A DNA stretch of 61,809 nt, taken from positions 1 through 61,809 of the forward strand of contig JAZLBO010000017.1 of NCBI GenBank assembly GCA_045613765.1, written 5' to 3'. Both the position numbers and the translations under genes were made by a program. Below are positions 26,228 through 34,448 of the stretch, in pieces. How positions within the stretch are numbered: the stretch's first letter is position 1; each line of letters starts with the position of its first letter. The notes below the pieces were generated by a model, which was given only the letters and a program-made list of their open reading frames with translations, had not been told where the DNA came from and did no database searches. The stretch is from RGIG4097 sp045613765. GTDB lineage: Bacteria > Bacillota > Clostridia > Christensenellales > CAG-917.

Positions 26228-26769
26228 ACTCAAAACTTAAAAAATTCATAATCTTTGTGGTTGTCATTTCAACAATACTCACTGTCGGTGGCGTTGTTTA
26301 TACATCACTCTTGGGCGTTGAAAACAGTCGATACACAAAGACTATGGGCACAATTACAGAGATTGAAACAGAAACCACTGGGGAATATACTGTTATTGTC
26401 AAAAGTGCAACCGTCACGTATCAAACACCTGACGGCACAAAGGCAAACAAGTTGACAGGCGTATTGCCCAGCCGTTTGGAAAAAGGTGCAGAAGTCGAGG
26501 TGCGCTACAACAACGAGAACACCGACGTTGTCACTGCAGAAATGATTGATTGGTTTCCCGCAGTTATGTTGTTGATTCTTGGCGTGTTGTACGCCGTTGG
26601 AGGCGCAGTGGTCGTAGTCTTCAAGAAGAAGGCCGGCTACTATGCCATCGTTGAACAAACCAACGATCCAATGCCCTTAGAAGATGATGGTTTTTCACTT
26701 TTGGATCAACTTGAAAAACTCTCTCAAGAAGAACTCGACAATCAAACACAATCACAAGACAACCAATAA
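26224..26769 (+). CDS. Small two-helix membrane protein, DUF3592-like
   Basis: A 181-residue protein: membrane helix at about 8-30, an outer beta domain (about 33-98, with VKSATVTYQTPDG), a second helix at about 105-128, and a charged Gln-rich tail. The layout and the central strands resemble DUF3592 proteins, of unknown function. The start overlaps the GH30 stop by 4 bases (ATGA), so it belongs to the sugar operon, of which it is the last gene. A role in the transporter or in secretion is possible but not shown. Confidence 0.7.
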   Translation: MNSKLKKFIIFVVVISTILTVGGVVYTSLLGVENSRYTKTMGTITEIETETTGEYTVIVKSATVTYQTPDGTKANKLTGVLPSRLEKGAEVEVRYNNENTDVVTAEMIDWFPAVMLLILGVLYAVGGAVVVVFKKKAGYYAIVEQTNDPMPLEDDGFSLLDQLEKLSQEELDNQTQSQDNQ

Positions 26770-26793
26770 CAAAACCACAATAACATTACGAAA

Positions 26794-26826
26794 GAAAAGC
26801 CACATTACAAAATGTGGCTTTTTTCT
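26794..26826 (+). terminator. Terminator of the GH30/ABC sugar operon
   Basis: Stem AAAGCCACATT / AATGTGGCTTT with a short loop and a run of Ts. Confidence 0.9.
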
Positions 26827-26829
26827 ATA

Positions 26830-26863
26830 AAAAACAAAACGCACCCCAACGAGTGCGCTTTTT
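26830..26863. terminator. Bidirectional terminator between the sugar operon and the xre gene
   Basis: CGCAC / GTGCG stem (26840-26844, 26853-26857) with T tracts on both strands; on the minus strand it serves the small XRE gene. Confidence 0.6.
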
Positions 26864-26884
26864 ATTGGTTGTGTCAATCAGTCA

Positions 26885-27097
26885 TTAATCGTTTATACCA
26901 AGAATATGATTGGCGTCAAGGTCAAGTTCTTTACAAATCTTTGCAAAAGTGTCCAGTTTTGGCAGTTTTTTAGTTGTGCGATATTGTGTTACCATTTCAG
27001 GCGAAATGCCAACTTTCTTTGCGATTTCCACAGTAGAAAGCCCACAATTTTTCAATTCTTCACACAATCTTTCTTTTATAACAGAGTAGTTTTCCAT
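26885..27097 (-). CDS. Small XRE-family repressor
   Basis: A 70-residue protein that is almost entirely a Cro/C1-type helix-turn-helix (VEIAKKVGISPEMVTQYRT). No ribosome site precedes the ATG; the -10-like TATACT (27109-27104) ends 6 bases before it, so a leaderless mRNA is predicted. The -35 is poor. It is divergent from the membrane protein gene at 27214, and both promoters contain a TAACC-N3-GGTTA palindrome, so it probably represses itself and its neighbour. Confidence 0.85.
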   Translation of the reverse strand: MENYSVIKERLCEELKNCGLSTVEIAKKVGISPEMVTQYRTTKKLPKLDTFAKICKELDLDANHILGIND

Positions 27098-27109
27098 GCC
27101 ATTAGTATA

Positions 27110-27122
27110 TAACCAAAGGTTA
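27110..27122. promoter_or_regulatory. Operator palindrome near the xre promoter
   Basis: TAACC-AAA-GGTTA, perfect 5-bp arms, directly upstream of the TATACT box of the xre gene. It shares its arms with the palindrome at 27139-27153. Confidence 0.7.
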
Positions 27123-27131
27123 GATTTATTC

Positions 27132-27161
27132 TTGACAACTAACCGTTGGTTAGCATATAAT
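27132..27161 (+). promoter_or_regulatory. Promoter of the divergent membrane protein gene with operator in the spacer
   Basis: TTGACA (27132-27137), 18-base spacer, TATAAT (27156-27161). The palindrome CTAACC-GTT-GGTTAG (27139-27153) fills the spacer, so a bound repressor would exclude RNA polymerase. Confidence 0.85.
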
Positions 27162-27213
27162 TAAATTGTGTGTTCTTCATCACATCAAATAAACATATTG
27201 GAGATTGTAAATA

Positions 27214-28242
27214 GTGCAAAGAATATGTGTTAGTAACAATTCGGAACGAATTCAAAAAATTACGTTCAAAAAAACAATATGGTATTCTATCGGTGCAGCG
27301 ATATTGGTTTTTATTATCGGAATCGTCATTGCTGCAAGTATCGATGCTGCTGCAAAAGCAAAATCAAAAGAATACATCACTTATGAAAATTTTTCTGAAA
27401 TTCAAGAGGGTATGACATATCAAGAAGTCGTTAATATACTTGATGGACATAAAGGTATTCACGGAACAGAGACGGATTGGTTATTTGTAACAATTGAACG
27501 AGAATATTACAAATGGAGTGATAGCGACAAAACCAAAAGCATAACAGTCTATTTTGATAGCAATGGGAATGTTAGTGATAAGAGCGAGTACAACTTAGTC
27601 CCTAATCCAGCGGTTGAAATTTATGAGTTTAGCTTAATATTCTTTTCCGCTGAGTTTGTTTTTATTTTTGTGGCAATAATGTTGTCTCAGATTAGGAAGA
27701 AAGAACGTAAAGAATTCAATGGCATTGTTAATAATAAATTGCAAGAGATTTGTTTTGCTGAAACGAATAGATTGTGTTTCAAAGAGTCATCAGGATTTGA
27801 GTCGGAATTAGAAAAATTTATATCAATTGACGGCAATGGTGAGAAAATTTGCTGGGTGGATTACCAAAATGAGAATATATTAATAACAAGTTTCAAAGAT
27901 GTTGTCAATTATGAATTATATGAAAATGGAAATGTGATAACTCAAGGCACAGGAATTTCTGGAGGTAGGATTTTGGGCAAAAAGTCAATTATTGGTGTAT
28001 CTTCGTTTGCGTCTAAAAGCCAAGAAATGTGTAATGAATTAAAATTAATTGTAAGAATGAATGCCATTGAAAATTCGCAGTTTGTATATGATATTATTTC
28101 AGACAGACCATTTAGAATTGGACTTTCAAAAAATTCAAAAGCATATAGTAATTTGATGTCATCACTGCAAACAGTCGTATCATTTTTGGAAGTTGTACTG
28201 GAGAACAATAAAAAGCCGATAGAAGTTGTTGTTAACAAATAA
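27214..28242 (+). CDS. Membrane protein with BamE/SmpA-like domain, under XRE control
   Basis: A 342-residue protein that I cannot name. Membrane helix at about 23-43, an outer SmpA/OmlA-like segment (about 53-125, FSEIQEGMTYQEVVNIL), a second helix at about 138-160, then a cytoplasmic domain with IDGNGEKICWVDYQN and a stretch resembling bacterial PH-like DUF4428 domains. The start is GTG 27214 with GGAG 10 bases upstream; no ATG serves this frame. Codon choice is more AT-rich than in the neighbouring operons, which with the private repressor suggests horizontal gain. It ends at its own terminator. A stress or envelope-sensing role is only a guess. Confidence 0.65.
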   Translation: MQRICVSNNSERIQKITFKKTIWYSIGAAILVFIIGIVIAASIDAAAKAKSKEYITYENFSEIQEGMTYQEVVNILDGHKGIHGTETDWLFVTIEREYYKWSDSDKTKSITVYFDSNGNVSDKSEYNLVPNPAVEIYEFSLIFFSAEFVFIFVAIMLSQIRKKERKEFNGIVNNKLQEICFAETNRLCFKESSGFESELEKFISIDGNGEKICWVDYQNENILITSFKDVVNYELYENGNVITQGTGISGGRILGKKSIIGVSSFASKSQEMCNELKLIVRMNAIENSQFVYDIISDRPFRIGLSKNSKAYSNLMSSLQTVVSFLEVVLENNKKPIEVVVNK

Positions 28243-28250
28243 AAACAAAC

Positions 28251-28280
28251 AAAAAGCGCACTCAGACGAGTGCGTTTTTT
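28251..28280 (+). terminator. Terminator of the membrane protein gene
   Basis: CGCACTC-AGAC-GAGTGCG (28257-28274) with six Ts. Confidence 0.9.
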
Positions 28281-28315
28281 ATCGGTTGTGCTGTGGATTT
28301 GACCGTATGTTGACA

Positions 28316-28349
28316 ATAAAAAACACCGATTGAAGTCGGTGTTTTTTTT
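28316..28349. terminator. Bidirectional terminator, also ending the pot operon
   Basis: CACCGA-TTGAAG-TCGGTG with eight Ts on the plus strand and a T-rich tail on the minus strand, about 57 bases past the potD stop. Confidence 0.85.
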
Positions 28350-28405
28350 GTGGGTATTTTGTTGAATTGCGGGGTTTATTTCTGCGATTTATGGAGATAA
28401 ACCTT

Positions 28406-29989
28406 TTATTCTTCTGTGTTTTGGATTTTACGGGGCTTGCGTTTGAGGGCGTCTTTGATGAAGTAATAAGCAAAGAAGATGCATGCAAGACCAAGTATTG
28501 TTATTGTGCACCAGATGAGCACCCAAGGTACGTCAATGCCTGTCTTTGCGTTTTCCCACATGGTGATTGCGTTCTTTTGTCTATCGCCAAAGTCACGCAT
28601 GACGCCAAGTTGTGACGTTTCTGTGGGGTAGCGACGATCGTCTTCAAAGAAACTGAAATCATATTCGCCTTCGTTGTCTTCAAGTGAGAGGGCATATTCG
28701 CTATCCACAAGGGCAGAATAGACTTCTTCATTGACTGTGTATGCGCCGTTTTCTGCATAGACGTATTCGCCGTCCACAAGATCAAAGGTGCCACCTTCGC
28801 CCACGTAGTTGAACATCATCTTTTCACGAGCAACTGCAGAGGTGTAGCCAATGTAGATGCTGTTGTAGATTGCATTTTCAGGCATATTCATAAAGTCAAT
28901 GAACATAAGGGCAGCGAGTTTGTTGGGGGCTGCTTTGGGGATAACCCAACCGTCAAACCAAATATTGCCTGTTGCATTGCCGTTTTCGTCAACGGGGACG
29001 TAGTAGTCAAGGGTATATTCGTAATCGTCTTCCCCTGTGCGAGGATTGTGATATACGTTTTCTTCGTCATAACTTTCTTCGATTGCCCAAAGAGCATCGC
29101 CAGACCAAGCAAGGTCAACATACACGATTTCGTTGAGCATATCGTCCTTGCCGAAGTCAACTTCGTAGCCGGAGATATGTTCACGTTGTTCTGTAAGGAC
29201 GTTCATTGCTGCTTGGAGCATTGCATCGTCGGTGTTGTTGATGAGATTTGCAATGGGCATATCTTCATATCCTTTAGGGAGAAGACCGTACTCACGCATA
29301 TACATAACTGCTGCAGCGTATGTATCACGGACGGAGTCCTTGACGAGAATTTTGTTTTCAAGCAGTTCACTGCCTGATGCGTTCCAGAGCATACCCCAAC
29401 CTGTTGCGAGATCTTCTTCTGTGACGTACTTGACGTTGTAGAGTATGCCGATTGTACCCATCATATAAGGCACCATATAGTCTGCCATGCTGCCCATACC
29501 ATCGCCTGTTGAGATGTTTGAAAACTCTCTTTCAATGGCGTTTACAAAGGTTTGATCTGCATTGTATGTTGTGCCGTTGCCAAGATTGACAAAGTCATAT
29601 TGGTCCTTGTATTCTTCCACAAGGTCAGTGATTGATGCAAGTCTGCCGTTTGCCATAAGTTTTTGTATGGCGTATTCACTGGGGCAAATAAGGTCAACTG
29701 AATTGGCGTCGTCGTTCAAGACCTTTGTCATCATTGTTTCGTTGGTGTCAAAGGTGGAATAGACAACCTCAATTTCCTTGCCTGTGACTGCCTTGTAGTA
29801 TTCCACAAAGGCGTCAATACGGCTTGTTTCTTCACTTTCGTCAATATAGTCTTCCCAGTTGTAAACCACAAGGGTTTCAACGGAAGATGTGCTTTCAGCG
29901 TCATTGTCGCAACCTGTCAGCACAACAGCAAAGGTCATCACAACAACGAGCAATATTGAAATAAGAGAGATAAAACGTTTAGAATTCAT
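28406..29989 (-). CDS. potD: Spermidine/putrescine-binding lipoprotein with an added C-terminal membrane helix
   Basis: A 527-residue PotD-family solute-binding protein. Lipoprotein signal with LTGC (Cys27), then the binding fold starting VVYNWEDYIDES, a motif typical of polyamine binders, with WFDGWVIPKAAPN late in the fold. Standard PotD is about 350 residues. This one has insertions, an acidic region near 430-470 and a hydrophobic helix at about 487-510 followed by basic residues, so it may be anchored at both ends. Its start overlaps potC by 11 bases. It catches polyamine outside the cell for PotABC. Confidence 0.9.
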   Translation of the reverse strand: MNSKRFISLISILLVVVMTFAVVLTGCDNDAESTSSVETLVVYNWEDYIDESEETSRIDAFVEYYKAVTGKEIEVVYSTFDTNETMMTKVLNDDANSVDLICPSEYAIQKLMANGRLASITDLVEEYKDQYDFVNLGNGTTYNADQTFVNAIEREFSNISTGDGMGSMADYMVPYMMGTIGILYNVKYVTEEDLATGWGMLWNASGSELLENKILVKDSVRDTYAAAVMYMREYGLLPKGYEDMPIANLINNTDDAMLQAAMNVLTEQREHISGYEVDFGKDDMLNEIVYVDLAWSGDALWAIEESYDEENVYHNPRTGEDDYEYTLDYYVPVDENGNATGNIWFDGWVIPKAAPNKLAALMFIDFMNMPENAIYNSIYIGYTSAVAREKMMFNYVGEGGTFDLVDGEYVYAENGAYTVNEEVYSALVDSEYALSLEDNEGEYDFSFFEDDRRYPTETSQLGVMRDFGDRQKNAITMWENAKTGIDVPWVLIWCTITILGLACIFFAYYFIKDALKRKPRKIQNTEE

Positions 29990-30794
29990 TTTTTATAGCC
30001 TCCCTTTTTTCCTTTCTTTGTCTAACCATATTTGTCACAAGGATGATGCCAAGGACAAGGACGAAGATGATAGAGAATATGGCGTACCAGAAGGGCTCAA
30101 GACCTTGCACACGTGCGTCCGAATAGATATATGTGGACAAGGTGTCAATGCCCGTTGCTGCGCCTTTGTTGATTTGTGTGATAATGAAGTCGTCAAGAGA
30201 GATTGTAAATGCCATCACAAAGCCTGAAAGAATTGCAGGAGAGATGATGGGGAAGATGACTTTCATCATTGCTTTGAAGGGGTTTGCACCAAGGTCAAGT
30301 GCTGCTTCATATACGTTGGGATCAAGGCTTTCAAGTTTGGGAAGGACGGAAAGCACAACGTAAGGAGTGCAAAATGCGATATGTGCAATGATAAGACGTG
30401 TATATCCTTCTGCAAAACGGCAAGTGACAAAGAAAATCATAAATGAAACTGCCATGACGATTTCACTGTTGATGATAGGAAATTGGTTGACAGATTCCAC
30501 AGTTCTACGGATTTTCTTGTTGAGTGCAAAGATGCCGATTGATGCAAACGTGCCCATGATGGTTGCGCACACTGAGGATACGATTGCAATAAGGAAGGTG
30601 TTGCCTATTGCTTCCCAAAGAGCAGGGGCTTTGTCTGAAGTGAATATTGCTTCATAACTGGCAAAAGTGAAACCATTTGAAAAGTTGAAGTTTGATGTGC
30701 CAGAGAAGGAATATACGATAATAAACAAAATGGGTGCGTAGAGCACGCAAAGGATTATAGCAAGATAACCTTTTTCAAGTAATTTTTTTACCAT
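29979..30794 (-). CDS. potC: Spermidine/putrescine ABC transporter permease PotC
   Basis: A 271-residue permease with about six membrane helices and the EAA loop YEAALDLGANPFKAMMKVIF. The stretch FTISLDDFIITQ near residue 200 is typical of PotC. Overlaps potB by 7 bases upstream and potD by 11 downstream, so the set is translated as a unit. Confidence 0.93.
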   Translation of the reverse strand: MVKKLLEKGYLAIILCVLYAPILFIIVYSFSGTSNFNFSNGFTFASYEAIFTSDKAPALWEAIGNTFLIAIVSSVCATIMGTFASIGIFALNKKIRRTVESVNQFPIINSEIVMAVSFMIFFVTCRFAEGYTRLIIAHIAFCTPYVVLSVLPKLESLDPNVYEAALDLGANPFKAMMKVIFPIISPAILSGFVMAFTISLDDFIITQINKGAATGIDTLSTYIYSDARVQGLEPFWYAIFSIIFVLVLGIILVTNMVRQRKEKREAIKNEF

Positions 30795-31588
30795 AATGAC
30801 CTCCCCATATTTGCGTTGTCCTTGTTGTAGTGATTCATAATAAGGCTTGAAATCAACACAAAGAAGAGCATAACAAGTGACATAACTGCGCCAACACCAT
30901 ACATATCTTGTGAGAATTTGAGTTCGATAGAATCACCAAAAAGGAAGATTTTGCCGTTTGAAAGCAGTTGTGAGATTGCAAAGGTGGAGATGGTGGGGAT
31001 AAACACCATTGTTATGCCTGACATAATGCCACTCTTTGAGAGAGGAAGGATTGTCTTAAGGAAGATTGTGCTTCCGTCTGCGCCCAAATCTTTGGCTGCT
31101 TCAACGTAACTTTTGTCGATTGAGCAGATTGATGTATGCAATGGAAGGATCATGAAAGGCAAGTAGTTGTACACCATACCAAAGAGCACGGTGCCCATGC
31201 CAAGTTCAACACCCATTGCAATGAAGATTGCCTTTGTTGCAAGTGTTCTAATGAGGAAGTTGACCCACATAGGAAGGACAAACAAAAGCACCATAACCTT
31301 GCCCCCGTTTTTGCTCTTTGAGAGTATGTATGCCACAGGGTAGCCAAGGAGCAAGCATATTGCCGTTGTCACAACGCCCACAAAGAGTGAGTTGCCAAGG
31401 ACGTACAGTGAACTTTGAGAAGTGAAGAAAATCTTGAAGTTCTCAAAGGTGAAACTGTGATCATTGTCCATAAAGGCGTAGGCGAATATCATCACCAACG
31501 GCACAACGACAAAAATGAGCATAAACAGTATGTAAGGATAACTGAACACCCTTTTTGTCATACGGAATTTCTTGAGAAATTGTTTCAC
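30788..31588 (-). CDS. potB: Spermidine/putrescine ABC transporter permease PotB
   Basis: A 266-residue permease, partner of PotC. First membrane helix at about 16-37, EAA loop YVEAAKDLGADGSTIFLKTI. The start overlaps the potA stop by 4 bases (ATGA). Length and order are standard for the PotABCD importer. Confidence 0.93.
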   Translation of the reverse strand: MKQFLKKFRMTKRVFSYPYILFMLIFVVVPLVMIFAYAFMDNDHSFTFENFKIFFTSQSSLYVLGNSLFVGVVTTAICLLLGYPVAYILSKSKNGGKVMVLLFVLPMWVNFLIRTLATKAIFIAMGVELGMGTVLFGMVYNYLPFMILPLHTSICSIDKSYVEAAKDLGADGSTIFLKTILPLSKSGIMSGITMVFIPTISTFAISQLLSNGKIFLFGDSIELKFSQDMYGVGAVMSLVMLFFVLISSLIMNHYNKDNANMGRSLW

Positions 31589-33210
31589 TCTGCGTCATCC
31601 TCCTTGTCGGGAGTTTCAATAATTTCGCCCTGATAGATGACTGTTGCATCTTCTTCTATTGCTTGTTCAATGACTTCGGTCTTGATTTCTTCTGCAAGTT
31701 GCTTTGAAAGTTCAGGATCAACTTCGTCAATGACAACTTCGGGGATTTCAAGGATTTCTTCATCATCAACCACTTCACGCTTTTCAATGATGATCTTATC
31801 CTTTGCAATCTTGATGCCAACACGGTCGCCCTTGAGCCAATCGTCGTCAGTGTCAACAAAGAAATCGTAGTAGTCGTCTGTACGGACGATACATTGATAA
31901 TAACTGCCTTTGTAGATACTGCTTATGATTGTTGCACCAATTGTGCCGTCTTCTTCGTCGTCAGTGATTTCAACATCATCAAAGTCAACTGTGACCTTGA
32001 CAGGTGTGCCTGCAGGGAGAGAGCAGTTGCACTCAAATTGACCGTCTGCAATATTGACAAGGTTTTCATCTGCCATTGTTGTTTCAATTTCATTGATGAT
32101 ACGTGCCTTGCGCATGATGTGAAGATCAAAGGGCTTGATGTAAAGACCAACTGTTTCGCCAACTTCGTATGATGCTGTATCGTGGGCGATAAGTTCGTTG
32201 CCACCAGCAAGGACTGTGATTTGATAGTGATCCCCCTTAAATACACAAGAAAGGACTTCAGCAGTCAAAATGGTCTTCTTATCGTCGGGTTTGCGAATTT
32301 TGAGATCTTCAGGACGGATGATAACGTCAATAGGTTCGCCAAGTTTGAAGCCCTTGTCAACACACTCAAACACTGTGTCGCAGAATTCAACCTTGTAGTC
32401 TTCAAGCATAATGCCTGAAAGGATTGTGCTTTCGCCAATGAAGTCTGCAACAAATGCGTTGGCAGGTTCATCATAGATCTTTTCAGGAGATGCGATTTGT
32501 TGTATGACACCGTCACGCATGATGACGATCTTGTCGGACATTGTCAATGCTTCTTCTTGGTCGTGGGTGACGTAGATGAAAGTGATGCCCAACTTTTCGT
32601 GCATATTCATAAGTTCAAGTTGCATATCCTTGCGCATCTTAAGGTCAAGTGCGCCAAGAGGTTCGTCAAGGAGCAAAACTTCGGGTTCGTTGACCAATGC
32701 TCTTGCGATTGCAACTCTTTGTTGTTGTCCACCTGAAAGGGAAGATACGTTTCTGTGGCCGTAGTCTTCAAGGTCAACCATCTTGAGTGCATTGTCAACC
32801 TTTTCCTTGATTTCTGCCTTTGTATATTTACGGAAAAGTTCCACTGTTTCGCCCTTTCTGTTGACCTTTGTTCCGTTGGGGATAACCTTCAACTTAAGAC
32901 CAAATGCAACGTTGTTGAATACGTTGAGATGGGGGAAAAGTGCGTACTTTTGGAATACGGTGTTGACTTTGCGAAGATGAGGAGGTGTGTTTGTAATATC
33001 TTCGCCATTGAAGATGATATGTCCACTTGTGGGCATTTCAAACCCTGCAATCATACGGAGAGTTGTTGTCTTGCCACAGCCAGAAGGTCCAAGCAATGTG
33101 ACAAACTCGCCACGTTTGATGACCAAACTTGAGTTTTTGACGGCCTCTTTGTTGCCGTATGATTTTGTTACGTTCTTGATTTGGATAATGGTGTCAGTTT
33201 TTGCTGTCAT
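31585..33210 (-). CDS. potA: Spermidine/putrescine ABC transporter ATPase PotA with extended acidic C-terminus
   Basis: A 541-residue ATPase. Walker A GPSGCGKTTT, signature LSGGQQQRVAIARAL and Walker B LLLDEPLGALDLK define the PotA/FbpC group. The regulatory part holds a first TOBE-type domain (about 270-350), then a second (about 355-460), then an acidic tail rich in Glu, Asp and Ile. Usual PotA is about 370 residues. GAGGT lies before the ATG at 33210. First of the four transporter genes, 33 bases after the regulator gene. The extra domains may sense polyamine or another signal; this is inference. Confidence 0.92.
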   Translation of the reverse strand: MTAKTDTIIQIKNVTKSYGNKEAVKNSSLVIKRGEFVTLLGPSGCGKTTTLRMIAGFEMPTSGHIIFNGEDITNTPPHLRKVNTVFQKYALFPHLNVFNNVAFGLKLKVIPNGTKVNRKGETVELFRKYTKAEIKEKVDNALKMVDLEDYGHRNVSSLSGGQQQRVAIARALVNEPEVLLLDEPLGALDLKMRKDMQLELMNMHEKLGITFIYVTHDQEEALTMSDKIVIMRDGVIQQIASPEKIYDEPANAFVADFIGESTILSGIMLEDYKVEFCDTVFECVDKGFKLGEPIDVIIRPEDLKIRKPDDKKTILTAEVLSCVFKGDHYQITVLAGGNELIAHDTASYEVGETVGLYIKPFDLHIMRKARIINEIETTMADENLVNIADGQFECNCSLPAGTPVKVTVDFDDVEITDDEEDGTIGATIISSIYKGSYYQCIVRTDDYYDFFVDTDDDWLKGDRVGIKIAKDKIIIEKREVVDDEEILEIPEVVIDEVDPELSKQLAEEIKTEVIEQAIEEDATVIYQGEIIETPDKEDDAE

Positions 33211-33242
33211 GATTTACCTCAAATATATTGTCGGGTGTATTT

Positions 33243-33776
33243 TTAGAAAGTAGGGGGAGATGCAACCCAGAGTACCACTGCCTTTTCAGCAGTTCTGTTT
33301 TCAATCTTGTGCATCTTGTCTGCAGAGAAGTAGAAGGCTTCGCCCTTTTTCACTGTCTGTGAGTTTGCGCCAATGTGGAGATGTATCTTGCCACTGAGTA
33401 CGTAGCCGAATTCCTCTCCTTCGTGGGGCATATCCTCACTGAGTATAGTGTGGGGATCAATGGTTACACGGATAGGTTCCATTTCGTTCTTTTGTGCATT
33501 TGGCACAAGCCACTCAATTTTGTGTCCGTCTGCAATCTTCTCAATGAAGTCTGCGTCAGTGAAGACAATCTTTTCTTCCTTCTCATCACGGAAGAAATCT
33601 GCAAAGTTTGTGCCAAGTGCATTCAAAATGTCTTCAAGAGTTTGGATGGAAGGGGAAGTGAGTTCGTTTTCAAGTTGAGATATATACCCCTTTGTCAACT
33701 CGCAACGGTCGGCAAGTTCTTCTTGTGTCAAATTGTTTTGCAAACGCAAACGCTTGATCTTGATACCTAATTCCAT
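33243..33776 (-). CDS. XRE-cupin regulator of the polyamine operon (PuuR-like)
   Basis: A 177-residue regulator with an N-terminal helix-turn-helix (about 5-60, LTQEELADRCELTKGYISQL) and a C-terminal cupin (about 105-175, PHEGEEFGYVLSGKIHLHIG). This pairing is typical of polyamine-responsive regulators such as PuuR. First gene of the pot operon and likely its own repressor through the GTTTAG/CTAAAC palindromes upstream. Polyamine or a product of it would bind the cupin. Confidence 0.9.
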   Translation of the reverse strand: MELGIKIKRLRLQNNLTQEELADRCELTKGYISQLENELTSPSIQTLEDILNALGTNFADFFRDEKEEKIVFTDADFIEKIADGHKIEWLVPNAQKNEMEPIRVTIDPHTILSEDMPHEGEEFGYVLSGKIHLHIGANSQTVKKGEAFYFSADKMHKIENRTAEKAVVLWVASPPTF

Positions 33777-33792
33777 AACGTAGTCCTTTTTC

Positions 33793-33809
33793 GTTTAGTA
33801 TTTATAAAC
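33793..33809. promoter_or_regulatory. Operator-like palindrome, proximal
   Basis: GTTTAG-TATTT-ATAAAC, 17 bp, same arm spacing as the distal site with one mismatch. It lies 16 bases upstream of the regulator start codon, within the leader. Confidence 0.6.
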
Positions 33810-33872
33810 TTTTGGCTCAGTTTAGGCAAAAATTACGGAAGGTTTATTAAGTTTCGCAATTTTAAGTCAAAA

Positions 33873-33889
33873 GTTTAGCAAAACTAAAC
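33873..33889. promoter_or_regulatory. Operator palindrome, distal (perfect)
   Basis: GTTTAG-CAAAA-CTAAAC, perfect 6-bp arms, about 15 bases downstream of the -10 box of the pot promoter. Single half-sites GTTTAG also occur near 33820. Confidence 0.7.
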
Positions 33890-33903
33890 ATTTCAATGAT
33901 AGC

Positions 33904-33933
33904 ATTATATATATAATGAATATGCAATGTCAA
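33904..33933 (-). promoter_or_regulatory. Promoter of the pot operon
   Basis: Minus strand TTGACA (33933-33928), 18-base spacer, TATAAT (33909-33904). The leader to the regulator gene is about 120 bases and carries the palindromic sites. Confidence 0.8.
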
Positions 33934-34033
33934 GCAATATCGACATATTTCGCCCAAGAATATAAATTGTGTATTTTTGCATAAAAAAAAGAACGAAACA
34001 ATTTCGTTCATTTGTGTGCGACATTTGGTGCAC

Positions 34034-34303
34034 TTATTGATTTTTGGCTATCAATATTTTAACGTCTGAAAGCAGTTGTAAGTCTTTGGCTGAAATAAAT
34101 TCGAATTCATCAAGAGAGAGAAGGTATCTTGGGTCCAATTTCAAGATTTGGCAAATCCTTTTCAGTTGTTCGATATTTGGCTCTTGTACATCACGTTCTA
34201 TTTTGGAGTGATTGGATTGATTCATTGGAATCATACTTGCCACATCGCTTTGTGACAAGTCCATATCCTCTCTTGCATTTCTAATTTTAGTGCCCAACGT
34301 CAT
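34034..34303 (-). CDS. Small XRE-family repressor
   Basis: An 89-residue protein with a Cro/C1 helix-turn-helix over about residues 5-62 (LSQSDVASMIPMNQSNHSKI) and a short helical tail. AGGAG precedes the ATG. It is divergent from the leucine-rich-repeat lipoprotein gene. TATAAT for this gene lies at 34330-34325 on the minus strand. The shared upstream region has TAGTTAAA half-sites facing both promoters, so it may repress both genes. Confidence 0.85.
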   Translation of the reverse strand: MTLGTKIRNAREDMDLSQSDVASMIPMNQSNHSKIERDVQEPNIEQLKRICQILKLDPRYLLSLDEFEFISAKDLQLLSDVKILIAKNQ

Positions 34304-34349
34304 ATAGCATTCTCCTTTGTGATAATTATAGTATTTTTAACTAAATATC

Positions 34350-34402
34350 TTGCCTTTTATGACTTAATGCTATATAATTTTGTAAAATAGTTAAATATTA
34401 AC
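34350..34402 (+). promoter_or_regulatory. Promoter and operator of the leucine-rich-repeat lipoprotein gene
   Basis: TTGCCT (34350-34355), 17-base spacer, TATAAT (34373-34378). The palindrome GTTAA-ATA-TTAAC (34390-34402) lies just past the expected start of transcription, and a related half-site (TTTTTAACTAAA) lies at about 34334-34345 near the divergent xre promoter. Confidence 0.65.
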
Positions 34403-34448
34403 CAAACTATTAAGTTAAAACACAAAATTGCAAAACAAGGAAATATTT

